NCBI GenBank assembly: GCA_002423205.1
Contig: DIUZ01000002.1
Coordinates: 1 to 64,000, forward strand
Direction: 5' to 3'
DNA: 64,000 bases
Origin: Micavibrio sp. UBA6145
GTDB taxonomy: Bacteria > Pseudomonadota > Alphaproteobacteria > Micavibrionales > UBA1664
Shown here: positions 35,258 to 44,692 of the stretch, in pieces
How positions within the stretch are numbered: the stretch's first letter is position 1
Layout: each line of letters opens with the position of its first letter
The notes under the pieces: model-generated
Seen by the model: only the letters and a program-made list of their open reading frames with translations
Told to the model about the DNA's origin: nothing
Database searches by the model: none
Translations under genes and position numbers: made by a program

Positions 35258-36298
35258 TGTCTGGTCATCTCATAAAAGAGACTGAACAATTGCAAAATGC
35301 AGAGTTTTTGCAAGACGTGGCAGATTTTTTTGCTATGCGCCGATCTGGTCATTTAAGCAAATGGCTGTATTCAAATCCAAAATTTGAAGGCGATAAAGCC
35401 TGTGGTGTTGATGCGTGGGAAAAAGTTGCGCGCGCTGCCCGCAATGGCGATGCGTATTATGTTTTTCGGGCTGAAAAAGCGATTATAGATAAGGGGGGCT
35501 TCACGTCTGCCCTTGTTAGTCGATTTCGGTAATGTGCGCATTATTGATATGGGTCCGGGGTCGAGAGATGCTGTAAGGGACAAGCTTTTCCCGGTCATTT
35601 CCGCTTTTGGCAAATCTGCAAAAGAATATATTGCCGTAGATGTGTCGGAAAAATCCCTGCTAGGCGCAAAAGAGGAAGTGGCTGTTGCGTTTCCGCATGT
35701 GCAGGCGAATGTTATTCATGCTGATTTTGTTCAGGATAATTTTAGATTCGGAAAAAGCATTCCTGTCGAGTTAGCGACTCTCTTTGGTCTGACATTGTGT
35801 AATCTCCCGGTTGATCCGCTGGTGGCCGGATTGCCGGAAAAAATGCTGACCGCAAGCCTGTCGCGCATACGTACACATTTTGCTTCCGCAAGTCGCAATT
35901 TTGTCATCACCCAGGATGCAAATCAGGATTTGGAATCCCTGCGTCGGGCATATATGGCGCAAAAAGAGTTGTATTTGACGCTGCCTCATCTGATGTTGCG
36001 TGATCTGCCGATTAAGGGAAAATTCAATCCAGATGGGTTTGATGTCGATGTTGAGTTCATCCCCTCAACACAGGCATGCGCTGTCAGCTTCATCGCCAAA
36101 GAAGCGATGCAATTTTCAATCAAAGATGAAAATTTTCAGGTCAAGCGCGGGCAACGACTGTACTTTCACAATGCGTTTAAGTTCGATGTGGCCACATTCA
36201 CCCGCTGCATCCGCAATGCCGGGTTTGATGTTCTTGAAACAGTTGTTCAGGCGAAAAACCCATGCGTTCTACACGTTTTGAAGGCCCGTCCCGCATAA
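35257..36298 (+). pseudogene. EgtD-superfamily methyltransferase, copy 3, interrupted by one-base frameshift
   Basis: The gene starts at ATG 35257 (TAATG overlap). Its frame stops at 35532, while the rest continues in the +1 frame to 36298. A run of six G at 35493-35498 lies exactly where the alignment with copy 1 shifts. Removing one G joins the halves into 346 residues, against 347 in copy 1, with EKAIIDKGASRL aligned to EKSVIQNAIPRL. No other stop or gap is seen, and SAM motif IDMGPGS, GLTLCN and FHNAFKF are intact. It is either a fresh inactivation, a phase-variable tract or a sequence error. Terminator follows. Confidence 0.82.
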
Positions 36299-36300
36299 CA

Positions 36301-36327
36301 AAAAAGCCCGGCATTGCCGGGCTTTTT
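36301..36327. terminator. Bidirectional intrinsic terminator
   Basis: A perfect 12-bp stem with arms AAAAAGCCCGGC and GCCGGGCTTTTT and an ATT loop lies between the methyltransferase operon and the convergent gene at 36350. Confidence 0.92.
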
Positions 36328-36349
36328 AAATTCAGAAAAATCTGTTCGC

Positions 36350-36901
36350 TTATTTTGCGGTGACCGGTTTGGCAACGTCGCCAGCGGCAGGCTGCGTGGT
36401 CGGCAGCGGTGCCGACGGGGTCATGGCTTCGGGTTGTGATGCCGGTTCAGCCGGGGCGCGCGGGGTCGTGGTGTCGACCGGTGCGTCAGCGGCTTTGGCG
36501 GCGTCAGACGGGGCTTCGCAGATCGTGGAGTCTTCGGTCGTGGCCGAGCATGCAGCGGGCGATCCGCCAATGGCGGGTTCACCAGCGGCAGGTGCAACCG
36601 CGTTCATGCCGCCCGGGCCGATATACGGCGGCGGGACTTGCAGCATATCGTCGCCTGCGGCGGGTTCGATATCATTCGGGTTGGGCATGCTGCCCGCAAC
36701 GATCGGTGCCATGGCGTCGTCATTGGTGGCGATGGGCGTGACGGTGACCGGCGAGTCCGAACCGAACCAGGATTTGATCGACTGGATGGCGGCCTGGAAT
36801 TTCGTCGGCGAATTGTTGTCGACCGACGGTGCAACGGTTTCAGCATGTGCGGCCGAAATGGCGAGAACGGAAACTGCGGTCAAAAGCGTAATACGAAGCA
36901 T
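36350..36901 (-). CDS. Secreted Pro/Ala-rich protein, unknown function
   Basis: 183 residues. The signal peptide ends at AHA-E (about residue 20). A short region KFQAAIQSIKSWFGSDSPV is followed by about 130 residues of low-complexity Pro, Ala and Thr with two cysteines (PAACSATTEDSTICEAP) that could form a disulphide. It looks like an extended periplasmic or surface linker. I recognise no family. It stands alone between a terminator and ubiE. Confidence 0.72.
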   Translation of the reverse strand: MLRITLLTAVSVLAISAAHAETVAPSVDNNSPTKFQAAIQSIKSWFGSDSPVTVTPIATNDDAMAPIVAGSMPNPNDIEPAAGDDMLQVPPPYIGPGGMNAVAPAAGEPAIGGSPAACSATTEDSTICEAPSDAAKAADAPVDTTTPRAPAEPASQPEAMTPSAPLPTTQPAAGDVAKPVTAK

Positions 36902-37052
36902 GAAGAACCTTCCTTCAGTGGAAACTTTATAACGGTGGTATAGCCCTGTTTGAGGCCGGATGCAAATTTACAGAATACCGATGCATCCGGATTATGTTTT
37001 TATATTCAGATAGTTGAGAAAACCAAAACTGCAACCATTTGAAAGTTTTGAA

Positions 37053-37850
37053 TTATTTGCGGGCCTCGTGAACCGCGACCATGCCAAAAGACAGCGGCGT
37101 GACCCGGGCACCCCTGAACCCGGCGGCGATCAGGCGCTTGGCCAGCACGTTGCGGCGGGGGAATTTGCGGATGGATTCGATCAGGTACTGGTACGAATCG
37201 GCGTCGTTGGCGACCTTCTTGCCGATCTTGGGGATGACCTTCTCAGAATAGAAATCATACGCCTTGGCGATGGCCGGGTTGTCGACATGGGAAAATTCGA
37301 GACAAAAGAAACGTCCGCCCGGTTTGAGCACGCGTGCCGCTTCTTTCAGCGCACGGTCGATATGCGTCACGTTCCGAAGACCGAAGGCGATGGTGTAGAC
37401 ATCGAAAGAATTGTCCGGGAAGGGCAGTTTTTCAGCGTTGCCTTCAACCCAGTCCATATGATGCAGGATGCCGCGGTCAATCGCGCGGGCTTCGCCGACT
37501 TTAAGCATCGACGCATTGATATCGTAAACAGTGATCGGTGCCTGGCCGTCGGTGGCTTCATGCAGGCGGAAGGCGATGTCGCCCGTGCCGCCGGCCACAT
37601 CCAGATACGCCCAGTCCTTGCGCGGGCGGATCATGCGGATCAGGCGGTTTTTCCATGCGCGGTGCACACCACCCGACATCAGGTCGTTCATAATGTCGTA
37701 TTTGCGGGCGACGGAATGAAAGACGTCGAGAACCAGGTTGGTTTTATCGGTGGGGTTAACGCGGCGTACGCCAAACCAGTCTTTTTCCGGATTTTCGCCC
37801 GAAGACATGTCACCGGGTGACAGGTCGTAAGCCGTTGACGTGGTGCCCAT
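37053..37850 (-). CDS. ubiE: Ubiquinone/menaquinone biosynthesis C-methyltransferase UbiE
   Basis: 265 residues; a later start at ATG 37808 is possible because the first 14 residues are outside the family. SAM motif YLDVAGGTGDIAFR and the UbiE signatures VFHSVARKYDIMNDLMSGG and GLRNVTHIDRALKEAARVLKPGG are clear. It methylates the quinone ring in ubiquinone (and, where present, menaquinone) synthesis. It is divergent from murJ. Confidence 0.96.
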   Translation of the reverse strand: MGTTSTAYDLSPGDMSSGENPEKDWFGVRRVNPTDKTNLVLDVFHSVARKYDIMNDLMSGGVHRAWKNRLIRMIRPRKDWAYLDVAGGTGDIAFRLHEATDGQAPITVYDINASMLKVGEARAIDRGILHHMDWVEGNAEKLPFPDNSFDVYTIAFGLRNVTHIDRALKEAARVLKPGGRFFCLEFSHVDNPAIAKAYDFYSEKVIPKIGKKVANDADSYQYLIESIRKFPRRNVLAKRLIAAGFRGARVTPLSFGMVAVHEARK

Positions 37851-37945
37851 TGACGTTATGCCTTGAATGCTGATGATGCCTGTAGATTTGGTTACCTTAA
37901 AACCAAATGCGCAACCAATCGAGAGATGTTTAAGGGTTTTTCCAC

Positions 37946-39520
37946 ATGAAGCTGATCAAAGCCATGGTTACGGTAGGGGGGTTGACCCTGGTTAGCCGCG
38001 TTGCCGGTTTTGTCCGCGACCTGTTGACCGCCCATATCCTCGGTGCCGGGCCGGTGGCCGATGCATTCTTCGTGGCGCTCAAGCTCCCCAATTTTTTCCG
38101 CCGCGTCACGGCCGAAGGCGCTTTCACGGTCTCCTTCGTACCCCTCTATTCCAAAATCAACGAGGTGGAGGGGCGCGAGGCGTCGCTCAAATTCGCGCAA
38201 GGCGCCATGGGCGTCATGGCGGGTATCCTTATCCCGTTCACCATCATCGCCATGCTGGCCATGCCGCTGGTCATGTGGGTGCTGGCCCCGGGTTTTGGCG
38301 ATGGCACCACGCGCTATGAACTGGCCGTTCTGTTTTCGCGTATCACGTTTCCGTATCTGCTGCTGATGTCGGTGACCGCGCTGCTCGGCGGCGTGCTCAA
38401 CGCGCATGACCGTTTTGCACCGTTCGCATCCGCACCGATCTTTTTCAATATGACCATGGTCGTGTGCCTGCTGCTCACACAATGGTTATTCCCCACCGCC
38501 GGTCACGCGCTTGCCTGGGGCGTGACGATTGCCGGTGTCGTGCAACTCGTATGGGTGTGGTGGTGTGCATACCGCATCGGCATCATCGTCAAACCGACCA
38601 TGCCCAAACTCTCGCCCCATATCCGCCAGCTGTTCAGGCTGATGGTGCCGGGCATCATCGGCGCGGGCGTGGTCCAGATCAACCTGTTCGCGGATATCGT
38701 CATCGGGTCGTTCCTGCCCACGGGCGCGATCAGCCATCTGTATTATGCCGACCGCCTCAACCAGTTACCGCTCGGCACGGTGGGTATCGCCATCGGCGCG
38801 GCGCTGCTGCCCATGCTGTCCAGGGCTGTGGCCAATGACAACAAGGCCGAAGTTGAAAACCTGTTCAACCGGGGGCTCGAGGCCTGCTTCCTTCTGGCGC
38901 TGCCCGCCGCGCTCGCGCTGGCGCTTGCGTCATACCCCATTATCGCCGCGCTGTTCTCGTCTGAGAAGGGCGCGTTTACCACAGGCGATGCCATCGTGAC
39001 CGCCCAAGTGCTGGCCGGTTATTCCATCGGCCTGCCGGCCTATATCGCGGGCAAGGTGCTGGCCACGGCTTGTTACGCGCGGCAGGATACGAAAACCCCG
39101 GTCATCGTCGCCGGTATTTCCGTCGTCTTTAACATTGTCGTGGCGCTGACCCTCGTATTCGGCTTCGGCTTTGGCGTGGCGGGCATTGCCACCGCGACTG
39201 GCCTGGCGGGCTGGGTCCAGATCGGCCTGCTGTATTATATCCTGCAACAGCGCAAACACCTGCATTTCGACGAACGCTTCCGCCGCGTCATGCCGCGCAT
39301 TCTCTTCGCCTCGACAGCCATGGCGGTTGTCGTTTATGCTCTGGGTCATGGATTGCACGACAATTTCACATCCGGCGGTATCCTGCGCCTTGCATCCCTC
39401 GGTGCCCTCGTGGGCGGCGGCGGCATGGTCTATCTGGCGATAATCTTCGCCACCGGCGCGTTGACTCTGACCGAGATCAAAGCCTATTTCAAAAAAACAC
39501 CACCGCAACAGAACGCATAA
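37946..39520 (+). CDS. murJ: Lipid II flippase MurJ
   Basis: 524 residues with about 14 membrane helices. The N-terminus LTLVSRVAGFVRDLLTAHILGAGPVADAFFVALKLPNFFRR is the MviN/MurJ pattern, and later segments (LPLGTVGIAIGAALLP) match too. It flips lipid II across the inner membrane for peptidoglycan synthesis. It starts 95 nt from the divergent ubiE and ends 4 nt before trpS, so the two are co-transcribed. Confidence 0.96.
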   Translation: MKLIKAMVTVGGLTLVSRVAGFVRDLLTAHILGAGPVADAFFVALKLPNFFRRVTAEGAFTVSFVPLYSKINEVEGREASLKFAQGAMGVMAGILIPFTIIAMLAMPLVMWVLAPGFGDGTTRYELAVLFSRITFPYLLLMSVTALLGGVLNAHDRFAPFASAPIFFNMTMVVCLLLTQWLFPTAGHALAWGVTIAGVVQLVWVWWCAYRIGIIVKPTMPKLSPHIRQLFRLMVPGIIGAGVVQINLFADIVIGSFLPTGAISHLYYADRLNQLPLGTVGIAIGAALLPMLSRAVANDNKAEVENLFNRGLEACFLLALPAALALALASYPIIAALFSSEKGAFTTGDAIVTAQVLAGYSIGLPAYIAGKVLATACYARQDTKTPVIVAGISVVFNIVVALTLVFGFGFGVAGIATATGLAGWVQIGLLYYILQQRKHLHFDERFRRVMPRILFASTAMAVVVYALGHGLHDNFTSGGILRLASLGALVGGGGMVYLAIIFATGALTLTEIKAYFKKTPPQQNA

Positions 39521-39524
39521 GATC

Positions 39525-40532
39525 ATGACCACAAAACGTATCCTCTCGGGCATGCAGCCCACCAACCGCCTGCACCTTGGTAACTACCTCGGCGCCCTGA
39601 AAAACTGGGTGAAGATGCAAGGGGAGGATTACGAATGCCTGTACTGCGTGGTCGACCTCCACGCGATCACCATGCCGTATGACGCCGCGCAGCTGGCGAC
39701 CGCCACGCGCGAAATTGCTGCGGCGTATCTGGCGGCGGGTATCGACCCGAAAAAATCCATCCTGTTCCCGCAGTCGGCGGTGAACGCGCATGCGCAGCTC
39801 AACTGGCTGCTCTCGACCATGACCCAGGTCGGCAAGCTCGACCGCATGACCCAGTTCAAGGACAAGGGCGGCGAAAACCGCGAGAAGGTGGGGCTTGGCC
39901 TCTATTCCTATCCTGTGCTGATGGCGGCGGATATCCTGACATACAAGGCAACGCATGTGCCCGTGGGCGACGACCAGAGCCAGCATCTGGAACTGACCCG
40001 TGAAATCGCGCGCACATTCAACCACCGTTACAAGGCTGACTTCTTCCCCGAACCCGAAACGGTTCTGGTCAAGGGGGCAACCCGCGTCATGTCGCTGACC
40101 GACGGCACCAAGAAAATGTCCAAGTCGGACCCGTCTGATAACAGCCGCATCAACCTGACCGACGATGCCGACACGATTGCCAAGAAAATCCGTAAGGCGA
40201 AATCCGATATCCTGCCGTTCCCGGCGACACCGGAAGAAATGAAGGGCCGCCCGGAAGTCGAAAACCTGATCTCGATTTACACCGCGCTCTCGGGCGAAAC
40301 CGTGCAGGACGTGCTGAACAAATTCGGCGGCGGCCAGTTTTCGCCGTTCAAAAACGCGCTGGCCGATGTCGCCGTCGCGGGGCTGGCCCCCATGGCCGCG
40401 CGCCTTAACGGCCTGCTGGCCGACCCGGCTGAAATCGACCGTATTCTGGCCGACGGGGCGCAGCGCGCCAACGCGATTGCCCAGCCGATTTTGGACGAGG
40501 CGTTCAAAGTCATGGGCTTCTGGCGCGGATAG
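39525..40532 (+). CDS. trpS: Tryptophanyl-tRNA synthetase
   Basis: 335 residues. The class I HIGH motif is HLGN (17-20) and the KMSKS loop is exact at 197-201 (GTKKMSKSDPSDNSRI). The tryptophan pocket region (DLHAIT) is present. It charges tRNA-Trp. A murJ-trpS pair is a common alphaproteobacterial arrangement. Confidence 0.97.
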   Translation: MTTKRILSGMQPTNRLHLGNYLGALKNWVKMQGEDYECLYCVVDLHAITMPYDAAQLATATREIAAAYLAAGIDPKKSILFPQSAVNAHAQLNWLLSTMTQVGKLDRMTQFKDKGGENREKVGLGLYSYPVLMAADILTYKATHVPVGDDQSQHLELTREIARTFNHRYKADFFPEPETVLVKGATRVMSLTDGTKKMSKSDPSDNSRINLTDDADTIAKKIRKAKSDILPFPATPEEMKGRPEVENLISIYTALSGETVQDVLNKFGGGQFSPFKNALADVAVAGLAPMAARLNGLLADPAEIDRILADGAQRANAIAQPILDEAFKVMGFWRG

Positions 40533-40622
40533 ATTTGAACTAACAGGCGCTTATAAACGTTTCTTTAAGCATGGCTTGCGATACTTGCCATAGCCATAAG
40601 TCCACTTTATAAGCGTAACATC

Positions 40623-41285
40623 ATGAAAAACCTGATCTTTACCCTCGCAACCATCCTTGCGCTGACCCCGAGTCTGGCGCGTGCCGAAGTATTCGTCTGG
40701 CAGGACCCGACCTACGACATGCAGGTCGCATTCCCCGACAACTGGTTGCGCCAGGCGCAGTACCAGCCGAATATGCGCCTGTCCATCCTGGCCCCGCAGG
40801 GTGCCGATCACGCTGCGTGCAGCCTGTATGTCAGCCGCGACAACCGTTACATGGAAACGCCGCCCAATATGGGCCTGCAGGTTGCAGCATCGGTATTCGA
40901 TGCGCGCACCTTCCAGACCGAATTTTACACCCGTCCCGACACCAACAATGTGCGTGTCGCCAGTTACGGCACCACCGGTTCGCTGGGCATGGCCGCCGCC
41001 GTGATGGCACAGGTCGATTTCAGTAAAAAATGGATGGGGCAGGACGTGCCGATGCACGCGCTTGCCATTGCCACACAATATGATGGCAAACGCATCTTCA
41101 TGAGCTGCGAAGCCATGGCCGGATCTTATGCCCGCTGGGATTCGCTGTTCCGCGGTATTTTCAAATCGGTCAGTTTCCCCGGTGCGTATAGTGTGATGCC
41201 CAATGGACATTATCGTCGTTTTCAGGATGATGGCGGGGTAATCTTACCCATGAACGCCAGGAACGATGCCATTTCCATCTACTAA
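40623..41285 (+). CDS. Secreted protein of unknown function
   Basis: 220 residues. The signal peptide MKNLIFTLATILALTPSLARA is cleaved near 21. The mature part starts with EVFVWQDPTYDMQVAFPDNW, which resembles PsbP- or DUF-type small-molecule folds where a lone Trp/Phe strand begins the domain, but I cannot name the family. It has two cysteines. Its end overlaps pgeF by 20 nt. Confidence 0.75.
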   Translation: MKNLIFTLATILALTPSLARAEVFVWQDPTYDMQVAFPDNWLRQAQYQPNMRLSILAPQGADHAACSLYVSRDNRYMETPPNMGLQVAASVFDARTFQTEFYTRPDTNNVRVASYGTTGSLGMAAAVMAQVDFSKKWMGQDVPMHALAIATQYDGKRIFMSCEAMAGSYARWDSLFRGIFKSVSFPGAYSVMPNGHYRRFQDDGGVILPMNARNDAISIY

Positions 41286-42039
41286 GCCCGCTTTCGTCAC
41301 CTCTACGCTCATCACCGCAACACACGGATTCTTCGGATCCGAAGGCGGGGTCAGCACGGGACGCTTTTCTTCCCTCAATACCGGTCTTCAGGTCAATGAC
41401 GATCCGCAAGCAGTTGCGCAGAACCGCGCAATCGTGGCCGGCGCCATGGATGTCGCGCCTGAAAAATTCGCGATCCTGAAACAGGTGCACGGACCGGATT
41501 GCTTCACCATCACAAATGGCCAGTGGCCCGGTGCTGAAACACAGGGCGACGCGCTGGTTACTGACCAGCCCGGCGTTGCGATTGGCGTATTAAGCGCTGA
41601 CTGCGTACCCGTCCTGTTCGAAGCTGAGGGCGTGGTGGGTGCGGCGCATGCCGGTTGGGGTGGCGCGGTCAAGGGTGTTCTTGAAAATACGATTGCAGCC
41701 ATGAAAAAACTTGGCGCACAAAATATCCGCGCAGCTGTCGGCCCCGCTATCGCGCACAAAAGCTACGAAGTCAGTCACGGTTTTGAGAAACCTTTCGTTG
41801 CAGAAGATGAAAGCGCGGTTGCGTTTTTCACGCCTGCCGCCACGCAAGGCAAATGGCTGTTCGACCTGCCCGGTTACTGTGCCTTTCGCCTGAAGCGCGC
41901 CGGGATTGAAGCAATCGATATTCTGGACATCGACGCCTACCCCGAAAACAGCGGCTATTTCAGCCATCGGCGCGCCTCCCTGAAGGGGGAACCGACGCCC
42001 GGACGGCAGGTTTCCGCCATTTCCTTAAAGCGCGCTTGA
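41266..42039 (+). CDS. pgeF: Laccase-domain purine nucleoside phosphorylase-type protein (YfiH/PgeF)
   Basis: 257 residues. The COG1496 fold has its metal ligands: His75 (KQVHGPD), Cys113 (LSADCVPVL) and His128 (AAHAGWGG). E. coli YfiH edits peptidoglycan precursors and the family also shows purine nucleoside phosphorylase activity. Here it overlaps the previous secreted gene by 20 nt and precedes prs. Confidence 0.92.
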   Translation: MPFPSTKPAFVTSTLITATHGFFGSEGGVSTGRFSSLNTGLQVNDDPQAVAQNRAIVAGAMDVAPEKFAILKQVHGPDCFTITNGQWPGAETQGDALVTDQPGVAIGVLSADCVPVLFEAEGVVGAAHAGWGGAVKGVLENTIAAMKKLGAQNIRAAVGPAIAHKSYEVSHGFEKPFVAEDESAVAFFTPAATQGKWLFDLPGYCAFRLKRAGIEAIDILDIDAYPENSGYFSHRRASLKGEPTPGRQVSAISLKRA

Positions 42040-42100
42040 TTTCAGGCGCTTGGCGGTTATGATGCCCCCGTCTTCTAACACTCTCGGGACCGCATAGCGC

Positions 42101-43036
42101 ATGAAACTGATCTGCTGCAATTCCAACAGACCGCTCGGCGAAAAAATCGCGTCTTATCTGGGCGCAAGCCTCGCGCAGGCATCAATCCGCCGCTTCTCCG
42201 ACATGGAAGTGTTCGTCGAACTGCAGGAAAACATTCGCGGCGAAGATGTCTTCGTCATTCAAAGCACATCCTACCCCGCCAACGACAATCTCATGGAATT
42301 GCTGGTCACGATTGATGCGTGCCGCCGCGGTTCCGCGCGCCGTATCACGGCTGTCATCCCGTATTTCGGCTACGCCCGCCAGGACCGTAAAACCGGCCCG
42401 CGTACCCCGATCAGCGCCAAGCTGGTTGCCAACCTTATCACCGAAGCCGGCGCTGACCGCGTTCTCACCATGGAACTGCATGCCGGCCAGATTCAGGGTT
42501 TCTTCGATATCCCGCTTGATAACCTCATCATCGCGCCGGTCTTCCTACCCAACATGGAAAAACGCGCGGCCAAGGCCGATGACCTTGTCATCGTATCGCC
42601 CGATGTCGGCGGCGTCGTGCGCGCGCGCGCCTTCGCAAAACGTCTTGGCGCTGATCTTGCCATCATCGACAAACGCCGCCCCGCTGCCGGCGTGTCCGAA
42701 GTCATGAACGTGATTGGTGATGTTGCCGGTAAAAACTGTCTTCTGGTCGATGACATCGTCGATTCCGCCGGTACGCTGTGCAACGCCGCCGTCGCGCTGA
42801 AGGAACAGGGTGCCAATGACATTTTCGCCTATGTCGTCCACGGTGTTCTCTCGGGTGGTGCGGTCGCCCGTATCTCGGCGTCGCCGATCAAGAAACTGGT
42901 GATCTCCGATTCCATCGCCGCCACGGAATCCGTGCGCATTGCTGATGGTATTGAGCAATTGAGCGTGGCCGAACTGATCGGCGAAGCGATCAAGCGCATC
43001 AGCGACGAAAAATCCGTCTCCGACCTTTTCAAATAA
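42101..43036 (+). CDS. prs: Ribose-phosphate pyrophosphokinase
   Basis: 311 residues, standard length. The N-terminal [12 protein letters not shown], the PRPP synthase signature of the ATP/ribose-phosphate site ([16 protein letters not shown]) and the PRPP loop [13 protein letters not shown] are all present. It makes PRPP from ribose 5-phosphate and ATP for nucleotide, His and Trp synthesis. It is convergent with the AAA+ gene 6 nt away. Confidence 0.97.
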   Translation: MKLICCNSNRPLGEKIASYLGASLAQASIRRFSDMEVFVELQENIRGEDVFVIQSTSYPANDNLMELLVTIDACRRGSARRITAVIPYFGYARQDRKTGPRTPISAKLVANLITEAGADRVLTMELHAGQIQGFFDIPLDNLIIAPVFLPNMEKRAAKADDLVIVSPDVGGVVRARAFAKRLGADLAIIDKRRPAAGVSEVMNVIGDVAGKNCLLVDDIVDSAGTLCNAAVALKEQGANDIFAYVVHGVLSGGAVARISASPIKKLVISDSIAATESVRIADGIEQLSVAELIGEAIKRISDEKSVSDLFK

Positions 43037-43042
43037 AAGATA

Positions 43043-44530
43043 TTACGCGGCTTTCGCTGCCGTGACGGTATCGCCGTTCACGGCCAGATCCACGCGTTGC
43101 AGTCCTGCCTTCTTGGCGGCGATAAACGCATCCGCGCACTGGTCTTCAATCCAGCGCACAACTTCACGCGCGCCGTATTTTTCAAGCGCCTGCCATTGCA
43201 CCAGCCCCCTGGAAATAAGCGTCGCGTCGATGGACGCAACCGATACGTCGTATTGTGAAGCCAGCCGTGCGATCTGCTTGACGATGATCTTGGACCGCGC
43301 GGTGGCGTCCAGCGGCGAAAAACACGTAACCAGATCAATCCGCGCCAGAAATTCCGGTGAAAACACGCTCTGCAATTCATCCTTCGTCGCGCGGGTAAGG
43401 GCGGTGGGGTCGGCGGAGTAGCGTTTATAAAGCGATGATAGCGCCTCATGCGCCGCATTCGATGTCATTAAAATCACGCACCCGCTGGCATCCACGGTCC
43501 GGCCCGTCGACTGCTCGGTAAAACGTCCTTCATCCAGAAGCGAAAGCAGCAGGCGGAATAACGGGCTTTGTTGTGACGTGGCACCGGGTTGTGTGCTCGC
43601 GGCCTTTTCGATTTCGTCGAACAAAATGACGGAATGCGGAAAGCGCGTGACATGCGCGGTCAAGGCACCCGGCTTGTCCGACCCCATATACCCCGTTGGT
43701 GCGCCGATCAGGGTCTGCAATCCCGCTTCACCCATCACGTTGCCGCAATCAACCCTGAACAGCGAATCTTCGGATTGAAACAACGCCTCGGCCACCGTTT
43801 TGGCCAGTTCGGTTTTGCCGGTGCCGGTAGGGCCTGCAAAAAGACCGGTAAATACGGGTTTTCCACGGCGCTGCTGTGCCATGCGGCGGGCAATGGATTT
43901 GGATGTCTGCGCGGCGATCACGTCCTGGCCGATGACGCGCTTGTTGAGCAGGGCTTCCAGTTCGGCCGGCGAAATATCGCGCACGCCCTTGGCGTCCGGC
44001 ACCACCACATCGCCCTTGATGGCGGGCAGGTTTTCATGGGACTCGGTCAGATGGCGCAGCCATACACCCGGCGACATGCGCAGCATGGACCACAGGGCCA
44101 GCGCCGCAAGCCCGGCATGCACCGCAAATTGCGTGAGCGGGGCCTGAGACACCGTCGCCAGTTGCCAGATACCGTCGTTCCAGTTCAGGGCCATCCACAA
44201 TTGATAAAGATTGTAAGAAAGCGCGAGCAGGGTGGCGATACTGGCGGCATCCACCGTATTCCAGCTGCCGAGGCGAAGACGCTTGAGCGAAATGGCCGCC
44301 GGCACCAGCATGGTAACCGCCATAAGACACACCAGCGGCGCAAACCATGTCAGAAGGCCAGCCGTGCCAAAGGCATCCCGCCACAGGCGCCACGCCCCCG
44401 TATAAAGGGCCGGCGCTATCCATAGCGGCCAGAGCTGGACGCCAAGGCGCAGGGCATAGACCACCAGGTTGTAATCGCTTTGCGGGGTGTAGGGCAGTTC
44501 CTTGAGGCGCATGGACGGCGGTCGTTTCAC
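43043..44530 (-). CDS. Membrane-anchored ClpB-D2-type AAA+ ATPase
   Basis: 495 residues from GTG 44530; ATG 44512 is an alternative, and neither has a clear ribosome binding site. The first ~155 residues contain four membrane helices (about 22-44, 57-82, 93-113 and 132-152). From about 185 the sequence is a ClpA/ClpB second-ring AAA+ module: RVIGQDVIA, Walker A GPTGTGKT (233-240), Walker B VILFDE (301-306), sensor 1 TSN (356-358) and the small C-terminal domain. There is no N-domain, first ring or ClpP-binding loop that I can see. Function is unknown: perhaps extraction or remodelling of membrane proteins. Confidence 0.85.
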   Translation of the reverse strand: MKRPPSMRLKELPYTPQSDYNLVVYALRLGVQLWPLWIAPALYTGAWRLWRDAFGTAGLLTWFAPLVCLMAVTMLVPAAISLKRLRLGSWNTVDAASIATLLALSYNLYQLWMALNWNDGIWQLATVSQAPLTQFAVHAGLAALALWSMLRMSPGVWLRHLTESHENLPAIKGDVVVPDAKGVRDISPAELEALLNKRVIGQDVIAAQTSKSIARRMAQQRRGKPVFTGLFAGPTGTGKTELAKTVAEALFQSEDSLFRVDCGNVMGEAGLQTLIGAPTGYMGSDKPGALTAHVTRFPHSVILFDEIEKAASTQPGATSQQSPLFRLLLSLLDEGRFTEQSTGRTVDASGCVILMTSNAAHEALSSLYKRYSADPTALTRATKDELQSVFSPEFLARIDLVTCFSPLDATARSKIIVKQIARLASQYDVSVASIDATLISRGLVQWQALEKYGAREVVRWIEDQCADAFIAAKKAGLQRVDLAVNGDTVTAAKAA

Positions 44531-44692
44531 ACAGTTAAGGTGTTGTTATTATACCCTATATTGTTAAAAAACCGTCACGATGCCCTTCATCGTGATCTTT
44601 TCCTTGCTTTTCAGCCGCTTAATGCGTAAAAACCACGCATTCCCGGACACCCCTGGAGGTCCGGATAACCACATGTTTGTAAGGAACGTCAC

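Noticed and set aside
33213..36298. Ergothioneine biosynthesis locus
   Set aside because: No EgtB, EgtC or EgtE gene is present and the histidine-contact motif is changed in all three enzymes.
44575..44595. 8-bp hairpin between the AAA+ gene and rplY
   Set aside because: It has T-rich flanks on both sides but no transcript is expected to end there on either strand; its role is unclear, so it is not listed as a terminator.
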